The notes beneath the pieces were generated by a model, which saw only the letters and a list, made by a program, of their open reading frames with translations, was not told the DNA's origin and searched no databases. DNA of 64,000 bases, taken from Nitrospira sp. ND1. GTDB taxonomy: Bacteria; Nitrospirota; Nitrospiria; Nitrospirales; Nitrospiraceae. This document shows, piece after piece, positions 44,170 to 53,535 of this stretch; the first letter of the stretch is position 1, and the number at the start of each line of letters is the position of its first letter. The stretch lies in NCBI RefSeq assembly GCF_900170025.1, contig NZ_FWEX01000005.1, positions 859,774 to 923,773 on the forward strand, read 5' to 3'. Position numbers and translations under genes: made by a program.

Positions 44170-44604
44170 ATGACAGGAAAATTTGATCCGGAATCCCATG
44201 AGTGGGCCAGGCACGAGCACGTCGTTGTATTCGATGGTGTGTGCAATTGGTGCAATGCCTGGGTGAACTTTTTGATCGATCACGATCCTCAGGAGACCTT
44301 CAAGTTCGGCACCCTACAGTCCGACCGGGGACAACAGATTTTGCATACACTGCAGCTTTCGACCGAAGACTTTTCGACCTTCCTCCTGCTGGAGCAGGCC
44401 CGCGTCTACACCAAATCCACGGCCGCGCTGAGAATTGTGCGGCACCTCCCCGGCTTCTGGCCCCTATTCTATCTCGGCATCCTGATCCCAAGCCCCCTGC
44501 GTGATGCGCTGTACGATTATGTTGCGCGTCATCGGTACCGGTGGATGGGCAAAACCGATGCATGCCGGGTCCCCTCCCCGAACCAGCGTAGACGGTTCGT
44601 GTAG
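44170..44604 (+). CDS. DCC-family thiol-disulfide oxidoreductase-like protein
   Basis: A 144-residue protein with the DCC-family motif VVVFDGVCNWCNAWVNFLI (DxxCxxC) and LLEQARVYTKSTAALRIVRH. It is DUF393, predicted thiol-disulfide oxidoreductases. The ATG at 44170 is eight bases after AGCGGGA; ATG codons at 44098 and 44161 are also possible. It is divergent from the DUF3365 gene and upstream of a rhodanese on the same strand. Confidence 0.85.
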   Translation: MTGKFDPESHEWARHEHVVVFDGVCNWCNAWVNFLIDHDPQETFKFGTLQSDRGQQILHTLQLSTEDFSTFLLLEQARVYTKSTAALRIVRHLPGFWPLFYLGILIPSPLRDALYDYVARHRYRWMGKTDACRVPSPNQRRRFV

Positions 44605-44748
44605 TGCCTGCGGGCAGAGAGTTTCGCCGCACGCAGCGCACGTTCGCGCCTTGAGCCATTCACGGGAACGGCGTAGACTCCGCTTTGTAACGATCGCGCC
44701 GGCATCGAGGCCGTGCCCATTCTCATACCTGATGAAGAGGAAGAACCT

Positions 44749-45207
44749 ATGAACCGCTTGTTCACGGCATCCATATTCGTCGCCATCGCTATGGCGTTGT
44801 CTGTTCCATCACCGGCGGTCGCACAAAACTTTCCTCTGTCTGTCACACAAAAAATTCAAGCGGCGCAGAAGCAGGTCAAAACGATCGGCCTGGAGGAGTA
44901 TCGAAAAGTCGTGGAGAGTCCGGGCGAGGCGTTAATTATAGATGTGCGCGAGCCGCAGGAGTTCGCGGCCGGACATGTGCCGGGTGCGGTCAACATTCCC
45001 CGCGGGCTTGTCGAATTTCAGATCTGGAAACAGGTCGGGTTTCCAGCCAAGCCGGACACGAACAGACCTGTCTACCTGCAATGCCAAAACGGCAACCGCG
45101 CGTCTCTCGCGGCCCAGTCACTTGCGGAGTTGGGGTTCACCAATACCACCGCCGTCGTGATGAGCTTCGATGAGTGGCAACAGGCCGGCCATCCCCTGGT
45201 GAAGTAA
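44749..45207 (+). CDS. Periplasmic rhodanese-domain protein
   Basis: A 152-residue protein with a signal peptide (LFTASIFVAIAMALSVPSPA then VAQ). A single rhodanese domain (about 45-150) includes ALIIDVREPQEFAAGHVPGA and the active-site loop CQNGNRASLAAQ, with the cysteine that carries persulfide sulfur. Exported single-domain rhodaneses handle sulfur transfer or thiol repair in the periplasm. GAGGAAG precedes the ATG. It follows the DCC gene, with which it may share a thiol-redox function. Confidence 0.9.
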   Translation: MNRLFTASIFVAIAMALSVPSPAVAQNFPLSVTQKIQAAQKQVKTIGLEEYRKVVESPGEALIIDVREPQEFAAGHVPGAVNIPRGLVEFQIWKQVGFPAKPDTNRPVYLQCQNGNRASLAAQSLAELGFTNTTAVVMSFDEWQQAGHPLVK

Positions 45208-45404
45208 GCCATCCCCTCGCGCGCGATGAGCGCTTCGTGACACCACTCACGGCTCCGCCGACACATGCCCTCTTGGTGTGTTTATTCAGGCAGGAATTAT
45301 TCCTCTCTGACACCCGGCAAGTAATATCAAATGCGTCGCATCCGTTGTGAACGGGCACTGCATCAATCCATCGCCAACAGCCGGTAAGCCGGTCGGCTGT
45401 CCGC

Positions 45405-46739
45405 TCAATGCGACCCCCCGCACTGTTCGGAGAGGCTCAGGGCGACCCGATAGGCATCGGAATGATAGAACTGAGGCAGTGTGAACGAGAGTTCATCCTG
45501 TTCCAGTGAGAAAACACGATCGAGCGTGACAACAGGCGCTTCGAGAGGACCGGACCCCACATCTGGTATTTGCTCGGCGCAGAGATGCAGAGTTCCGCTC
45601 TGTTGCGAGGCAACCAGACGCCCGATATTCTTGAGTACGACTTTCGTGTCGCCAGGCGAATCGTCCTCGTATTTGCCCAACAAGAGTCGTACCGTGCCGG
45701 CGGTCTTATCCAGTGCGGCGAGGGCATGGAGCTTGGGACTATCCGTCATCGTAGACAGCCGGACACCCTCCATCTCCGCATAGGTCTTATAGACGTGCCA
45801 CCCGGGCCGTTTTTGCTTGCGATCGACATACAACAATCCGTCCAGCGTAGGGTTATCGCAGGTATTTTCCACGTAGCTCCGGCTCATATCCTGAGGATCA
45901 GGCCAACAGGCTCGCATCGCGCTAAGGATGTCGGCCCGCTCATAGGCGGCAATGACTCCCGCTGTATAACCGGCACTCGTCCAGGACTCCTGCCCCAGGA
46001 TCTCGTTCACCGAAATCGGCCGCGCCTGACCGTGAGCCTTCAAGTAGTCGCGCAAATCATTCACGTACCTGATGGCCTCCGATGGATCCGCATATTCATG
46101 ATAGGACACGACATCGGGAAAGACTCCCTGCGAATCACTCCACTCCAAAAAGGACTTGAGTAATTGGTATCGACTCACGCTCGGCCCGACGATCTGCGCG
46201 CCGGGAATCCGCTGCTTAATGCGCTGATAAGCCAGCCGCCAGCCTTCTTTGAGCCGTTCACTGTCATTGAGAGGAACCGCTGCAAGATCGGGTTCATTGT
46301 AAATATCCCAGATCACCGACAGTTGTCGCTGCAGCACTTGATCGATCACATGATCCACATGCGCCAACCAGGGCTCATAGTTCCCGTCGAGACCGATCTG
46401 ATTGATATCAAAAATCTGCAGGGCGCGATGCTCGAAGACCAGTCCGAGGGTCAGCTGAAACTCCGTCACCCCGGCCTGTTTGAGCCGGTCATAGTTACTC
46501 AACACATACCCGGTGTTTCCGCGAAAACTGGTGGGCTTCAACGGAAGAATCAGCTCCATCGGCGGGTCTGTCGGTTCGATGCTGACCAGATACCCGTTAG
46601 CTCGATGGTTCATCGGGCCCTGCTCGACCCCCAGATCGACCCTGATAGTGCCGGCCAGACTCCAAGGCGCGCACAACAACAGTCCAGCTGTCAGCAGGCC
46701 AATGATCGAGGCAAGTCGCACAGACAGGGCTCCTCCCAT
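45405..46739 (-). CDS. Exported glycoside hydrolase-like protein (clan GH-A, GH39-like)
   Basis: A 444-residue protein with a signal peptide (LASIIGLLTAGLLLCAPWSL). A TIM-barrel pattern follows, with a candidate acid/base Glu in VIWDIYNEPDL and a candidate nucleophile Glu in ISVNEILGQES. This is the clan GH-A layout, closest in style to GH39-type enzymes; the sugar substrate is unknown. The C-terminal ~110 residues look like a beta-sandwich. The ATG at 46739 has GGAAGG upstream. It lies downstream of the REC-HDOD regulator on the same strand. Confidence 0.72.
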   Translation of the reverse strand: MGGALSVRLASIIGLLTAGLLLCAPWSLAGTIRVDLGVEQGPMNHRANGYLVSIEPTDPPMELILPLKPTSFRGNTGYVLSNYDRLKQAGVTEFQLTLGLVFEHRALQIFDINQIGLDGNYEPWLAHVDHVIDQVLQRQLSVIWDIYNEPDLAAVPLNDSERLKEGWRLAYQRIKQRIPGAQIVGPSVSRYQLLKSFLEWSDSQGVFPDVVSYHEYADPSEAIRYVNDLRDYLKAHGQARPISVNEILGQESWTSAGYTAGVIAAYERADILSAMRACWPDPQDMSRSYVENTCDNPTLDGLLYVDRKQKRPGWHVYKTYAEMEGVRLSTMTDSPKLHALAALDKTAGTVRLLLGKYEDDSPGDTKVVLKNIGRLVASQQSGTLHLCAEQIPDVGSGPLEAPVVTLDRVFSLEQDELSFTLPQFYHSDAYRVALSLSEQCGGSH

Positions 46740-46819
46740 GACGCCTTCCAATCAGAAAATCCAACGATGTTCGGTTGTACTGCCGGAAAATGCCGGCGGT
46801 CAAGATGGAGCGGGTAGAA

Positions 46820-48013
46820 TCAGGCCGCGATACAGAGTTCGCGCCATCGTGGAAGCTGGGGCATCAACTGTTCACGCGCCAGATAGTGCTGATCCAGACC
46901 GGGGACTTCGGTCGGGTTCTCACGGGGACGGGCCTGGGCCTCAGCCATGGCATTCGCCACATGAACGGCGGTCACGGCACAGAATCCGGATCCCTTGTAG
47001 TCGTCAGGATGGTGGTGATAGGCCACCGCTTCCACAATGCCGTCGCCGAGTCCCCAGATTCCGAGCAGATAGGCCCCGACATGGGCATGATCGGCCCCGA
47101 ACACCTCCCGCTCGGCTTCCCAATCAGGCATCTGTTTTGACTGCATCAGCTCCAGGACTCGCGCGTAGTCATCGGGTTTGTTGGCCACCAATACCAACAC
47201 CCCGACGTCGTGGAGCAAGGCAGCCGTAAAGGCTTCATCCATCACGGCTTGACTCGCACCGGTCTCCTTCGCAATTCGTCGCGCGCAGGTGCCGGCGAGC
47301 ATCGCATGCCGCCACAACTCATCCAACGAAAACGACGGGAGTTGCGCCTGGTCGAACTGCGCGAAGACCTGACTGGAGAGCACCAGCGACTTGATCGTAT
47401 CGAATCCGAGCAGCGCCACCGCCTGCTCCGGATCGGACACATGGGTGCGAAGGCCGAAGAAAGCGGAATTCACCAGCTGCAGGATCTTCGTGACCATGCC
47501 GAGATCTTTGGCCACAATGCGGGACGCCTTCTTCAGCGAGGCCTGCGGAGCCTGCATCTCCTTCATCAACTCCTGATAGATCGATGGGAGACTCGGCAGC
47601 GTGTTGATCTCGTTCGCCAGGCTGCGAAGCGCGGGATTGACCAGCACGTCCCGTAATGCCTCCGCCTTCTCAATGGTCGCTTTCAGCGTGGCGACATCGA
47701 ACGGTTTCTGAAGAAATCGATGTGCGACCGACGCGGACCGCAGATAATTGGCAGGGCTCTGGTCTCCGGACAACACGATGCGGATCGCCTGTGGACAGAC
47801 TTTGCGCACCTCGCCGAGGAATTGAGCGCCGTCCATCCCCGGCATCGTCATGTCCGATACCACTACGTCGCAGGGGGTCTCACGGATGGCGGTCAATGCG
47901 GCCGTGGCGGAAGGATGGAATTCCATCGCCCATTCGGCCTGCATCGGAGCCAGTGTCCGTTGTAGATGATTCAAAATCTCGGGCGCATCGTCCACAAAGA
48001 CCACACGTCGCAC
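46820..48013 (-). CDS. Response regulator with HDOD output domain
   Basis: A 397-residue protein. An N-terminal receiver domain (VVFVDDAPEILNHLQRTL) has its phospho-acceptor Asp54 in DVVVSDMTMPGMDGAQFL and Lys in FLQKPFD. The rest is an HDOD domain (about 130-345): LPSLPSIYQELMKEM, ILQLVNSAFFGLRTHVSDPE and LLGFDTIKSLVLSSQVF. HDOD proteins link two-component signals to motility, stress or cyclic-di-GMP paths. GTG at 48013 follows GAGGAGGGG. It lies downstream of gspG and may tune the machine; that is inference. Confidence 0.88.
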   Translation of the reverse strand: MRRVVFVDDAPEILNHLQRTLAPMQAEWAMEFHPSATAALTAIRETPCDVVVSDMTMPGMDGAQFLGEVRKVCPQAIRIVLSGDQSPANYLRSASVAHRFLQKPFDVATLKATIEKAEALRDVLVNPALRSLANEINTLPSLPSIYQELMKEMQAPQASLKKASRIVAKDLGMVTKILQLVNSAFFGLRTHVSDPEQAVALLGFDTIKSLVLSSQVFAQFDQAQLPSFSLDELWRHAMLAGTCARRIAKETGASQAVMDEAFTAALLHDVGVLVLVANKPDDYARVLELMQSKQMPDWEAEREVFGADHAHVGAYLLGIWGLGDGIVEAVAYHHHPDDYKGSGFCAVTAVHVANAMAEAQARPRENPTEVPGLDQHYLAREQLMPQLPRWRELCIAA

Positions 48014-48164
48014 CGTCCCCTCCTCTCGGCGGGATTTTCCTCTTCTCCTCATCGGTCAGCCTTGCCAGAACCTTGAGTCGGTTCAGGAAAGCCCGGAAGG
48101 AAGATGGTGTGCGCGCATGATTCGTGACAACGACTGAGTCAGAGAGAGGGGAACGGCATGAGGA

Positions 48165-48683
48165 TCAGTTGCGATCGAGATCCCAACTTACGATGTCGGC
48201 GTTTTTCCCTTCGCCTCCCGGGACCCCGTCGGCCCCGAAGGAAACGATTTCGAACTCGCCACCCTGCGTGGACGGAGTCGTATATTTATAGGGACCGCCC
48301 CAGGGATCGACCGGCACTTTGGGAAGATACCCGCCGGCCTTCCAGTTGGGGGCAGCAGGACCTGACGCAGGTCGTTCGACCAGGGCCTTCAAGCCCTGCT
48401 CGGTTGTAGGAATATTGCCGTTGTCGAGCTTGTAGAGTTGAAGGGCACTGTCAATATTCGAAATTTGGGCCTTGGCTGCGGCCCGCTTCGCATCTTCCGT
48501 TCGCCCCATCACGCGAGGAATCAACAGCGTCGCCAGGATCGCGAGGATCACCACGACGATCATGACCTCGATGAACGAAAATCCTCCGCAGGAGCTCAGT
48601 CTCTTGAGCTGAATGCCGCAAAAATCGGTCACCGTCCCCGTGCGACGAGAGCCTGAACTATTCAGATCGTGACGCCATCCCAT
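48165..48683 (-). CDS. gspG: Type II secretion major pseudopilin GspG
   Basis: A 172-residue pseudopilin. A long leader ends at Gly34 and mature Phe35, with Glu39 at position +5 and a hydrophobic helix (SFIEVMIVVVILAILATLLI). The C-terminal part has the GspG signature NGNIPTTEQGLKALVERP and YKYTTPSTQGGEFEI, VDPWGG included. Needs a prepilin peptidase not found in this window. AAGGAG precedes the ATG. Leader is longer than usual. It is separated from the other machine genes by proA and an unknown gene. Confidence 0.93.
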   Translation of the reverse strand: MGWRHDLNSSGSRRTGTVTDFCGIQLKRLSSCGGFSFIEVMIVVVILAILATLLIPRVMGRTEDAKRAAAKAQISNIDSALQLYKLDNGNIPTTEQGLKALVERPASGPAAPNWKAGGYLPKVPVDPWGGPYKYTTPSTQGGEFEIVSFGADGVPGGEGKNADIVSWDLDRN

Positions 48684-48867
48684 ATGCACGCTGCTCCTTC
48701 TATCGACAGACCTGGAGGACCTTGTACCACGCACACCCACGCCGATCGGGAATTGTAACAGGAACTTCGCCCTCACTGTAGCCCCATTCCTTCGGACCAC
48801 TGCTTCGCGCATTCGCTAGCCCGCAGTATTCATGACGGTTCGTCGTGAAATCGACGAGTCACGTTGC

Positions 48868-48960
48868 GAGACCGGCGCGCGGAGCCGGGAGGACCCGAGG
48901 CGTACTCGTGCAGTACGTTGAGGGTCCGAGGGGCGAGCCCGCCGGCCGAAGGCCCGTCGC
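48868..48960. repeat. R1-like repeat, distant copy
   Basis: The centre GGACCCGAGGCGTACtcgtgcaGTACG-TTGAGGGTCC pairs over both arms and shares GAGGCGTAC and GTACGTTGAGG with R1. The flanks (GCGCGCGGAGCC, CGAGCCCGCCGGCC) differ. It lies about 48 bases from the stop of the 594-residue gene, in the 324-base gap 48684-49007, which otherwise holds no supported gene. Confidence 0.5.
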
Positions 48961-49007
48961 AGCAGTGAATCGGCGATTGCAGCAGAAGTGCTCATGAATA
49001 GTGCAGG

Positions 49008-50792
49008 CTAGGGCCGCGCGATCTGAAAAAGCATGACGCCGGGCTTCAGCTGCGCGCGGGGAAGCACGCTCTGATGCATCCGAAACGTCGGCAGCGATGC
49101 CACCGGCGTGATCGTCTGGACGTGCATTCCGGCGGCTCGACATCCGTCTGCTACCGTTGAAGGACCCACAACAAACGCGACGGCGCCGGGCATGAGCTGC
49201 CGAGCCAGTTGCTGCATCCGCGCAGCCACCGCATCCGGTTTGTCATAGTGGCTGAACGGTGTCCACTCGTAGGCGAGATCGTACGTGCTGTGGCTCGGAT
49301 CTCCGCGCCCATCGACACGGGCGATCATGTGCACCCGGGAGAACCAGTCCAATCGTTGTGCGCGGGCCCACAGGTTCCATAACATCTGAGCCTGCCGCTG
49401 CGCGAACACCGGGTGGTCGTAGAGCACGGTGCAGGCGCGCGGGCGGTCGCTTCCGATACAGGTCGTGATCGCCGCGTCGAATCCGCTGATCAACTGATGC
49501 CCTGCCCGACCTACCTGCCCGGCCAACGGGCGATCCTGCTCGATGAGGTCCTGCAGATAGTCCGCCACGAACGGCTGCGTCGGCAACTCACCGATCTCCT
49601 GTTCATCGTCCGGGTAGAGCAGCACCGCACCGAACGCTTTCTCCGGACTGATTGTCGGCGCCGCCCCTCCAAATACAGCAGTCCAATCGATGCCGGGCCG
49701 CGCCGCACTGACCATTGGCGGTCCGGTTACGGGGCCCCAGCTGTGGCCCAACGCAAGCACCCGGCGGATGCCTCGATCCACCAGCAGGAGCTGCTCCTGC
49801 TCAACCGCTACTCCACGTTCACAGGGCGCCGCGCCGCGCCGGTCGAACGGTTGATAGGAGAGTCCGGCGGGATCATCCCAGCAAGTGGCCTTCAAGATTC
49901 GTTGCCCGTGAATCGTCACACAGAGCTTCTGCGTCGCATCGACATGCCGTCTGGGCGCATCCGGGACCGGAAGCCAGGTCACCAGGTGCGACCGTGGGGG
50001 ATCCATGAACAGAGGGAAGGGATCGCCGCCGCCCGGGATCTGCGGTGAGAAAAAGTTGCTGAACAGCCGGTAGGCCGCCTCGGACGGATAGGTGGGAATG
50101 CCTCGATACCGCAGAGCCCGTGGCGCGGGTTTCGTCCGGTTCTGATCGTCATACAGCCCGCGAATCAATTCAAACAGCGCCGACCCGGTGCCGGGCAGCA
50201 GCGAGAGAAACAGCTCCACCACCGGAAGAAAGTCGATCTCCTCCCAATGCATGGCTCCCATGCATGCCATGAATTGCTTGGAATCGAACGTCCCGTCCGG
50301 AAGAAAATAGATCGCATCCTTCCGGTGCCGGATCGTGGCGGCGCCCGTCGCCCCGATGGTGACATCCTGATCGTTGTAGAAGAACCGGACTTCCTCCAGC
50401 GGAACCCGCATCGCTTGCGCCGCCATGCCACGAAGATCGTCCGCCCTCAGTCGTTGCCACCCCGGCTTGCGCGACAAGTCCAGGGTCATGGTATTCACCA
50501 GGCCGCTGGGAGTCAGGCCGACCCAGGCCCCCCAGTCGAGATGCACCCTTGCCCGCAGGAGGCGGAGCACGCCATCGACGGGCCCCCATTCACATTCATG
50601 CAAGGAATGACCGTCCGGATCGGTCGCACAGATACGGCGACCATGGCTTCCATAGACGACGAGATGGCCGGTCGGTTGTTGAGAAACGGATCCCGCCACA
50701 GCCGTCAGGTGTGGCAGGTCCGTGAGATTGGAAGGAAAGGTGAGCGTGCCGGGACGCCTGAGAATCTCGTGTACCAAGGAATCAGGCAGCAT
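49008..50792 (-). CDS. Large protein of unknown function, coupled to proA
   Basis: A 594-residue soluble protein that I do not recognise. It begins MLPDSLVHEILRRPGTLTFP, has mixed alpha/beta character, six or more Trp-containing strands and a C-terminal AGAVAFVVGPSTVADGCRAA that could be a Rossmann turn, though no SAM or nucleotide motif is clear. Its ATG follows the proA stop with no gap (TAAATG), so it must be translated by coupling to proA. No signal peptide or membrane segment. Confidence 0.75.
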   Translation of the reverse strand: MLPDSLVHEILRRPGTLTFPSNLTDLPHLTAVAGSVSQQPTGHLVVYGSHGRRICATDPDGHSLHECEWGPVDGVLRLLRARVHLDWGAWVGLTPSGLVNTMTLDLSRKPGWQRLRADDLRGMAAQAMRVPLEEVRFFYNDQDVTIGATGAATIRHRKDAIYFLPDGTFDSKQFMACMGAMHWEEIDFLPVVELFLSLLPGTGSALFELIRGLYDDQNRTKPAPRALRYRGIPTYPSEAAYRLFSNFFSPQIPGGGDPFPLFMDPPRSHLVTWLPVPDAPRRHVDATQKLCVTIHGQRILKATCWDDPAGLSYQPFDRRGAAPCERGVAVEQEQLLLVDRGIRRVLALGHSWGPVTGPPMVSAARPGIDWTAVFGGAAPTISPEKAFGAVLLYPDDEQEIGELPTQPFVADYLQDLIEQDRPLAGQVGRAGHQLISGFDAAITTCIGSDRPRACTVLYDHPVFAQRQAQMLWNLWARAQRLDWFSRVHMIARVDGRGDPSHSTYDLAYEWTPFSHYDKPDAVAARMQQLARQLMPGAVAFVVGPSTVADGCRAAGMHVQTITPVASLPTFRMHQSVLPRAQLKPGVMLFQIARP

Positions 50793-52106
50793 TTACTCGC
50801 GGATTTGACCGCTCCCGAGCACCACAAATTTTGAACAGGTCAATTCTTCAAGCCCCATCGGCCCTCGAGCGTGGAGCCGCGATGTGCTGATGCCGATTTC
50901 CGCCCCCAGGCCGAACTGGTAGCCGTCGTTGAGCCTGGTCGAGGCATTCACGAGCACCGCGCCGGCATCGACCTCGCGCAGAAACCGCATTGCGCGCGCA
51001 TAGTCCTTGGTCACAATCGCCTCCGTATGTTGGGATCCGTAGGTGGCGATGTGCTCCAAGGCTTCTTCCATGTTCTTGACCACTTTGATCGCGAGGATCA
51101 GATCCAGAAATTCACGGCCGAAATCATCCTCAGCGGCCGGCGTCACCTCAGGACAGAGCTGACAGGTCTTCGCGCAACCACGAACGTCCACCTTCGCCGC
51201 TTTGAGTTTCTCCACCAGGAGCGGCAGCCAGGTGCGCGCGATACTGTGGTGGACCAACAGGGTCTCCATGGCATTGCAGGTCGACGGGCGCTGCACTTTC
51301 GCGTTCAGACAGATCCGCTCGGCCGCCTGGGGATCGGCATCCACATCGACATAGGTGTGGCAGACTCCCTTGTCGTGTTTGAGCACCGGGATCGTCGCAT
51401 GTTCGGCGATCGTCTTCATCAGCGATTCCCCGCCTCTCGGAATGATGAGATCGATATACCGGTCCTGTTTGAGCAACAGCTGGACGACCTCACGCTCCGC
51501 ACGATCGACGAATGTAATCGCGCCCGCCGGCACGCCGGCCTTCTCCGCCGATTCGCTCAACACCTTGGCAATGGCCACGTTCGAATGCAAGGCTTCGGAT
51601 CCGCCTCGCAAAATACAAACGTTTCCGGACTTGAGACACAGGGCGGCCGAATCCGCGGTCACATTCGGACGCGCTTCATAAATGATCCCGATGACCCCGA
51701 TCGGCACACGCATGCGGCCCACTTGCATCCCGTTCGGCCGCGTCCACATCTTCGGCGTATCGCCGAGCGGGTCCGGCAATCGCGCAATGTCACGAATCCC
51801 TGCCGCCATCTCCCGGATACGCTCCGCCGTCAGCCGCAAACGATCCCCCAAGGCTTTTCGCTCCGGCGTGGCCTCGAATTGCTCGAGATCCTTTTCGTTC
51901 TCGGCCAACAGCTCCGTCTCATGTTCTTCAAGCCCGTCGGCCATGGCTTCCAAGGCCTGATTCTTGACCGCCGTCGGAAGGCTGGAGAGCCGGCCGGCCG
52001 CCCCCTTGGCCCTTTTGACCAGAGTCGCGACATATTCTTCCGGAGTGAGTATTTCAACGGGAGCATCCAGCTCCGGAACCGGGGATTCGGTAAGATCTTG
52101 TTCCAT
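50793..52106 (-). CDS. proA: Gamma-glutamyl phosphate reductase (ProA)
   Basis: A 437-residue aldehyde-dehydrogenase-fold enzyme of proline synthesis; it reduces gamma-glutamyl phosphate to glutamate semialdehyde with NADPH. Family blocks include RMRVPIGVIGIIYEARPNVT, CLKSGNVCILRGGSEALHSN and QRPSTCNAMETLLVH with the catalytic Cys, and the C-terminal VNASTRLNDGYQFGLGAEIG. The first 35 residues are an acidic extension. The ATG at 52106 follows AGGA. No proB is in the window, and its position inside a secretion cluster is unusual. Confidence 0.95.
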   Translation of the reverse strand: MEQDLTESPVPELDAPVEILTPEEYVATLVKRAKGAAGRLSSLPTAVKNQALEAMADGLEEHETELLAENEKDLEQFEATPERKALGDRLRLTAERIREMAAGIRDIARLPDPLGDTPKMWTRPNGMQVGRMRVPIGVIGIIYEARPNVTADSAALCLKSGNVCILRGGSEALHSNVAIAKVLSESAEKAGVPAGAITFVDRAEREVVQLLLKQDRYIDLIIPRGGESLMKTIAEHATIPVLKHDKGVCHTYVDVDADPQAAERICLNAKVQRPSTCNAMETLLVHHSIARTWLPLLVEKLKAAKVDVRGCAKTCQLCPEVTPAAEDDFGREFLDLILAIKVVKNMEEALEHIATYGSQHTEAIVTKDYARAMRFLREVDAGAVLVNASTRLNDGYQFGLGAEIGISTSRLHARGPMGLEELTCSKFVVLGSGQIRE

Positions 52107-52230
52107 GTCGTGAATTCCTGCTGCTGGCCGCACATGAGGCCCGATGCCTCAGCGTATCGGCCGATCAAGATGGTGAACGAAGGCACGGCGATCTATAGCC
52201 AGACAGGATACTGTGGGGTTCGGAGTCGGG

Positions 52231-52821
52231 TCAAGGGTTGCGAGCAGGACCCGGTGTCGGCGGAGCACCCGGAGCAGACCCCTGCGGCCCTGGTTGCATG
52301 GGCATTGTGCCGGGAGCCAGGCCCATCATGGGCGGCATCAACATGGACATCGATGAGGGATTGGGATGTTGAAACATCCAGTCGTGATACGTTTTCCGGC
52401 CTTCGAAGTGACGGACCGCGAGGGGGAAATCGCGCTCCTTGATCGGTTTCGCTTTGCTCTTGCTCCGGACGCCCATGATGCCGCCGGTCGGCGCGCGCAT
52501 ATACTCCCAATCACCGCCGCTCATCGGATCTTGATAGACCCTCCGCAGATACGGCTTGGGCGTTCGCGTCAACTCCGCCAGGGACTGAGGATAGATTTCG
52601 GAGGGCAGGATACGCCCGATCTTCATCGTATTTGAGTAAAGGGCAATGGCATTTTGAATTTCGATGCCCTTGGCCATAAGATCGGCTTCTTTCTCGCGCT
52701 GAACCATGACGGTCCATTGGCGGGCAGCGGCGGACACGGAAATCCCGATCAACACGATCGAAAACATCAAGGCGAGATAGGTAATCCCGTCAGTATTTCT
52801 GAGATGGCCACGCACCCCCAT
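52231..52821 (-). CDS. Prepilin-like protein with an atypical leader and Met/Pro-rich tail
   Basis: A 196-residue protein with a prepilin-like N-terminus: Gly12 then Ile13 and a hydrophobic helix (ITYLALMFSIVLIGISVSAA). Position +5 is Ala17, not the usual Glu, so it may process or assemble differently. A pseudopilin-like middle (ALYSNTMKIGRILPSEIYPQ) follows, and the last ~40 residues are rich in Met, Pro and Gly. It lies seven bases after the PilP-like gene. The start could also be at 52860. Minor pseudopilin is the likely role. Confidence 0.65.
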   Translation of the reverse strand: MGVRGHLRNTDGITYLALMFSIVLIGISVSAAARQWTVMVQREKEADLMAKGIEIQNAIALYSNTMKIGRILPSEIYPQSLAELTRTPKPYLRRVYQDPMSGGDWEYMRAPTGGIMGVRSKSKAKPIKERDFPLAVRHFEGRKTYHDWMFQHPNPSSMSMLMPPMMGLAPGTMPMQPGPQGSAPGAPPTPGPARNP

Positions 52822-52828
52822 CACCTGC

Positions 52829-53530
52829 CTAATTGGGTTGCCCCTCAGCCCCTGGTGCATCCGTGACCGGAATCACCTGCGTAATTTTTGATGCCACATC
52901 CTGGAGCGTGATCTCACTCATCGAGACCGCCTTTACCAACACCTCACCGGCAATCACTTCGCCGACCTGCACCACGTGCATCTCATCATTCTTCACGACC
53001 ACGGCCATGTTCTTTTTCTTCTGCGAGCCCCCTCCCACCGCCATGAACCCCACATAGCGGAACTGGTTCAATTCCGTCGCAATCCGCAGCCGTTCAATTT
53101 CTTCCGGTGTCGGCCCCTTCGGCTCTTCGACCGTCGGCTCTTCCTCCTCGTTCTGCGGTGCTTCCACCACCGGCTCCCCTGCAGGCGACGGAGGCTTGGC
53201 AGGACCGCGAGCACGACTGCGACGAGGGGCGGGAGGCGGTACCACAACCGGCTCCTGGGGAAGGAGACTGGCGAAAATATTGCGCGGAGTCGCAAACGTC
53301 GCTTCCCGCTGCCCCTTAATGGCGGCCAGCCGTTCAAGATGCACTTGTAGATTGCCGCCGGCAGCGACGGCCGCTGCCGGCGCCTTGCCCACCGTCCGCT
53401 GCCCGCTGACATGCGTCAGGGGGACTCGTTCCTGTTCGCTGAAATGGCCGAATTGCCAGACGAGCAACCCGATCCAAAGGACCACGAGGGTCATCAGCAG
53501 CAGACCTTGATTTTTGCTGACTCGATTCAT
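52829..53530 (-). CDS. PilP/GspC-like periplasmic protein
   Basis: A 233-residue protein with an N-terminal membrane anchor (GLLLMTLVVLWIGLLVWQFG), a proline-rich acidic linker (about 85-140) and a C-terminal beta domain (FRYVGFMAVGGGSQKKKNMA, VHVVQVGEVIAGEV-type strands). This is the layout of PilP/GspC homology-region proteins that bridge the inner-membrane platform and the secretin. It lies six bases after the PilO-like gene. The call rests on order and layout more than on motif. Confidence 0.65.
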   Translation of the reverse strand: MNRVSKNQGLLLMTLVVLWIGLLVWQFGHFSEQERVPLTHVSGQRTVGKAPAAAVAAGGNLQVHLERLAAIKGQREATFATPRNIFASLLPQEPVVVPPPAPRRSRARGPAKPPSPAGEPVVEAPQNEEEEPTVEEPKGPTPEEIERLRIATELNQFRYVGFMAVGGGSQKKKNMAVVVKNDEMHVVQVGEVIAGEVLVKAVSMSEITLQDVASKITQVIPVTDAPGAEGQPN

Positions 53531-53535
53531 GTGAG

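Noticed and set aside
50871-52442. 523-codon plus-strand frame over proA
   Set aside because: Antisense shadow of proA, which is unmistakable.
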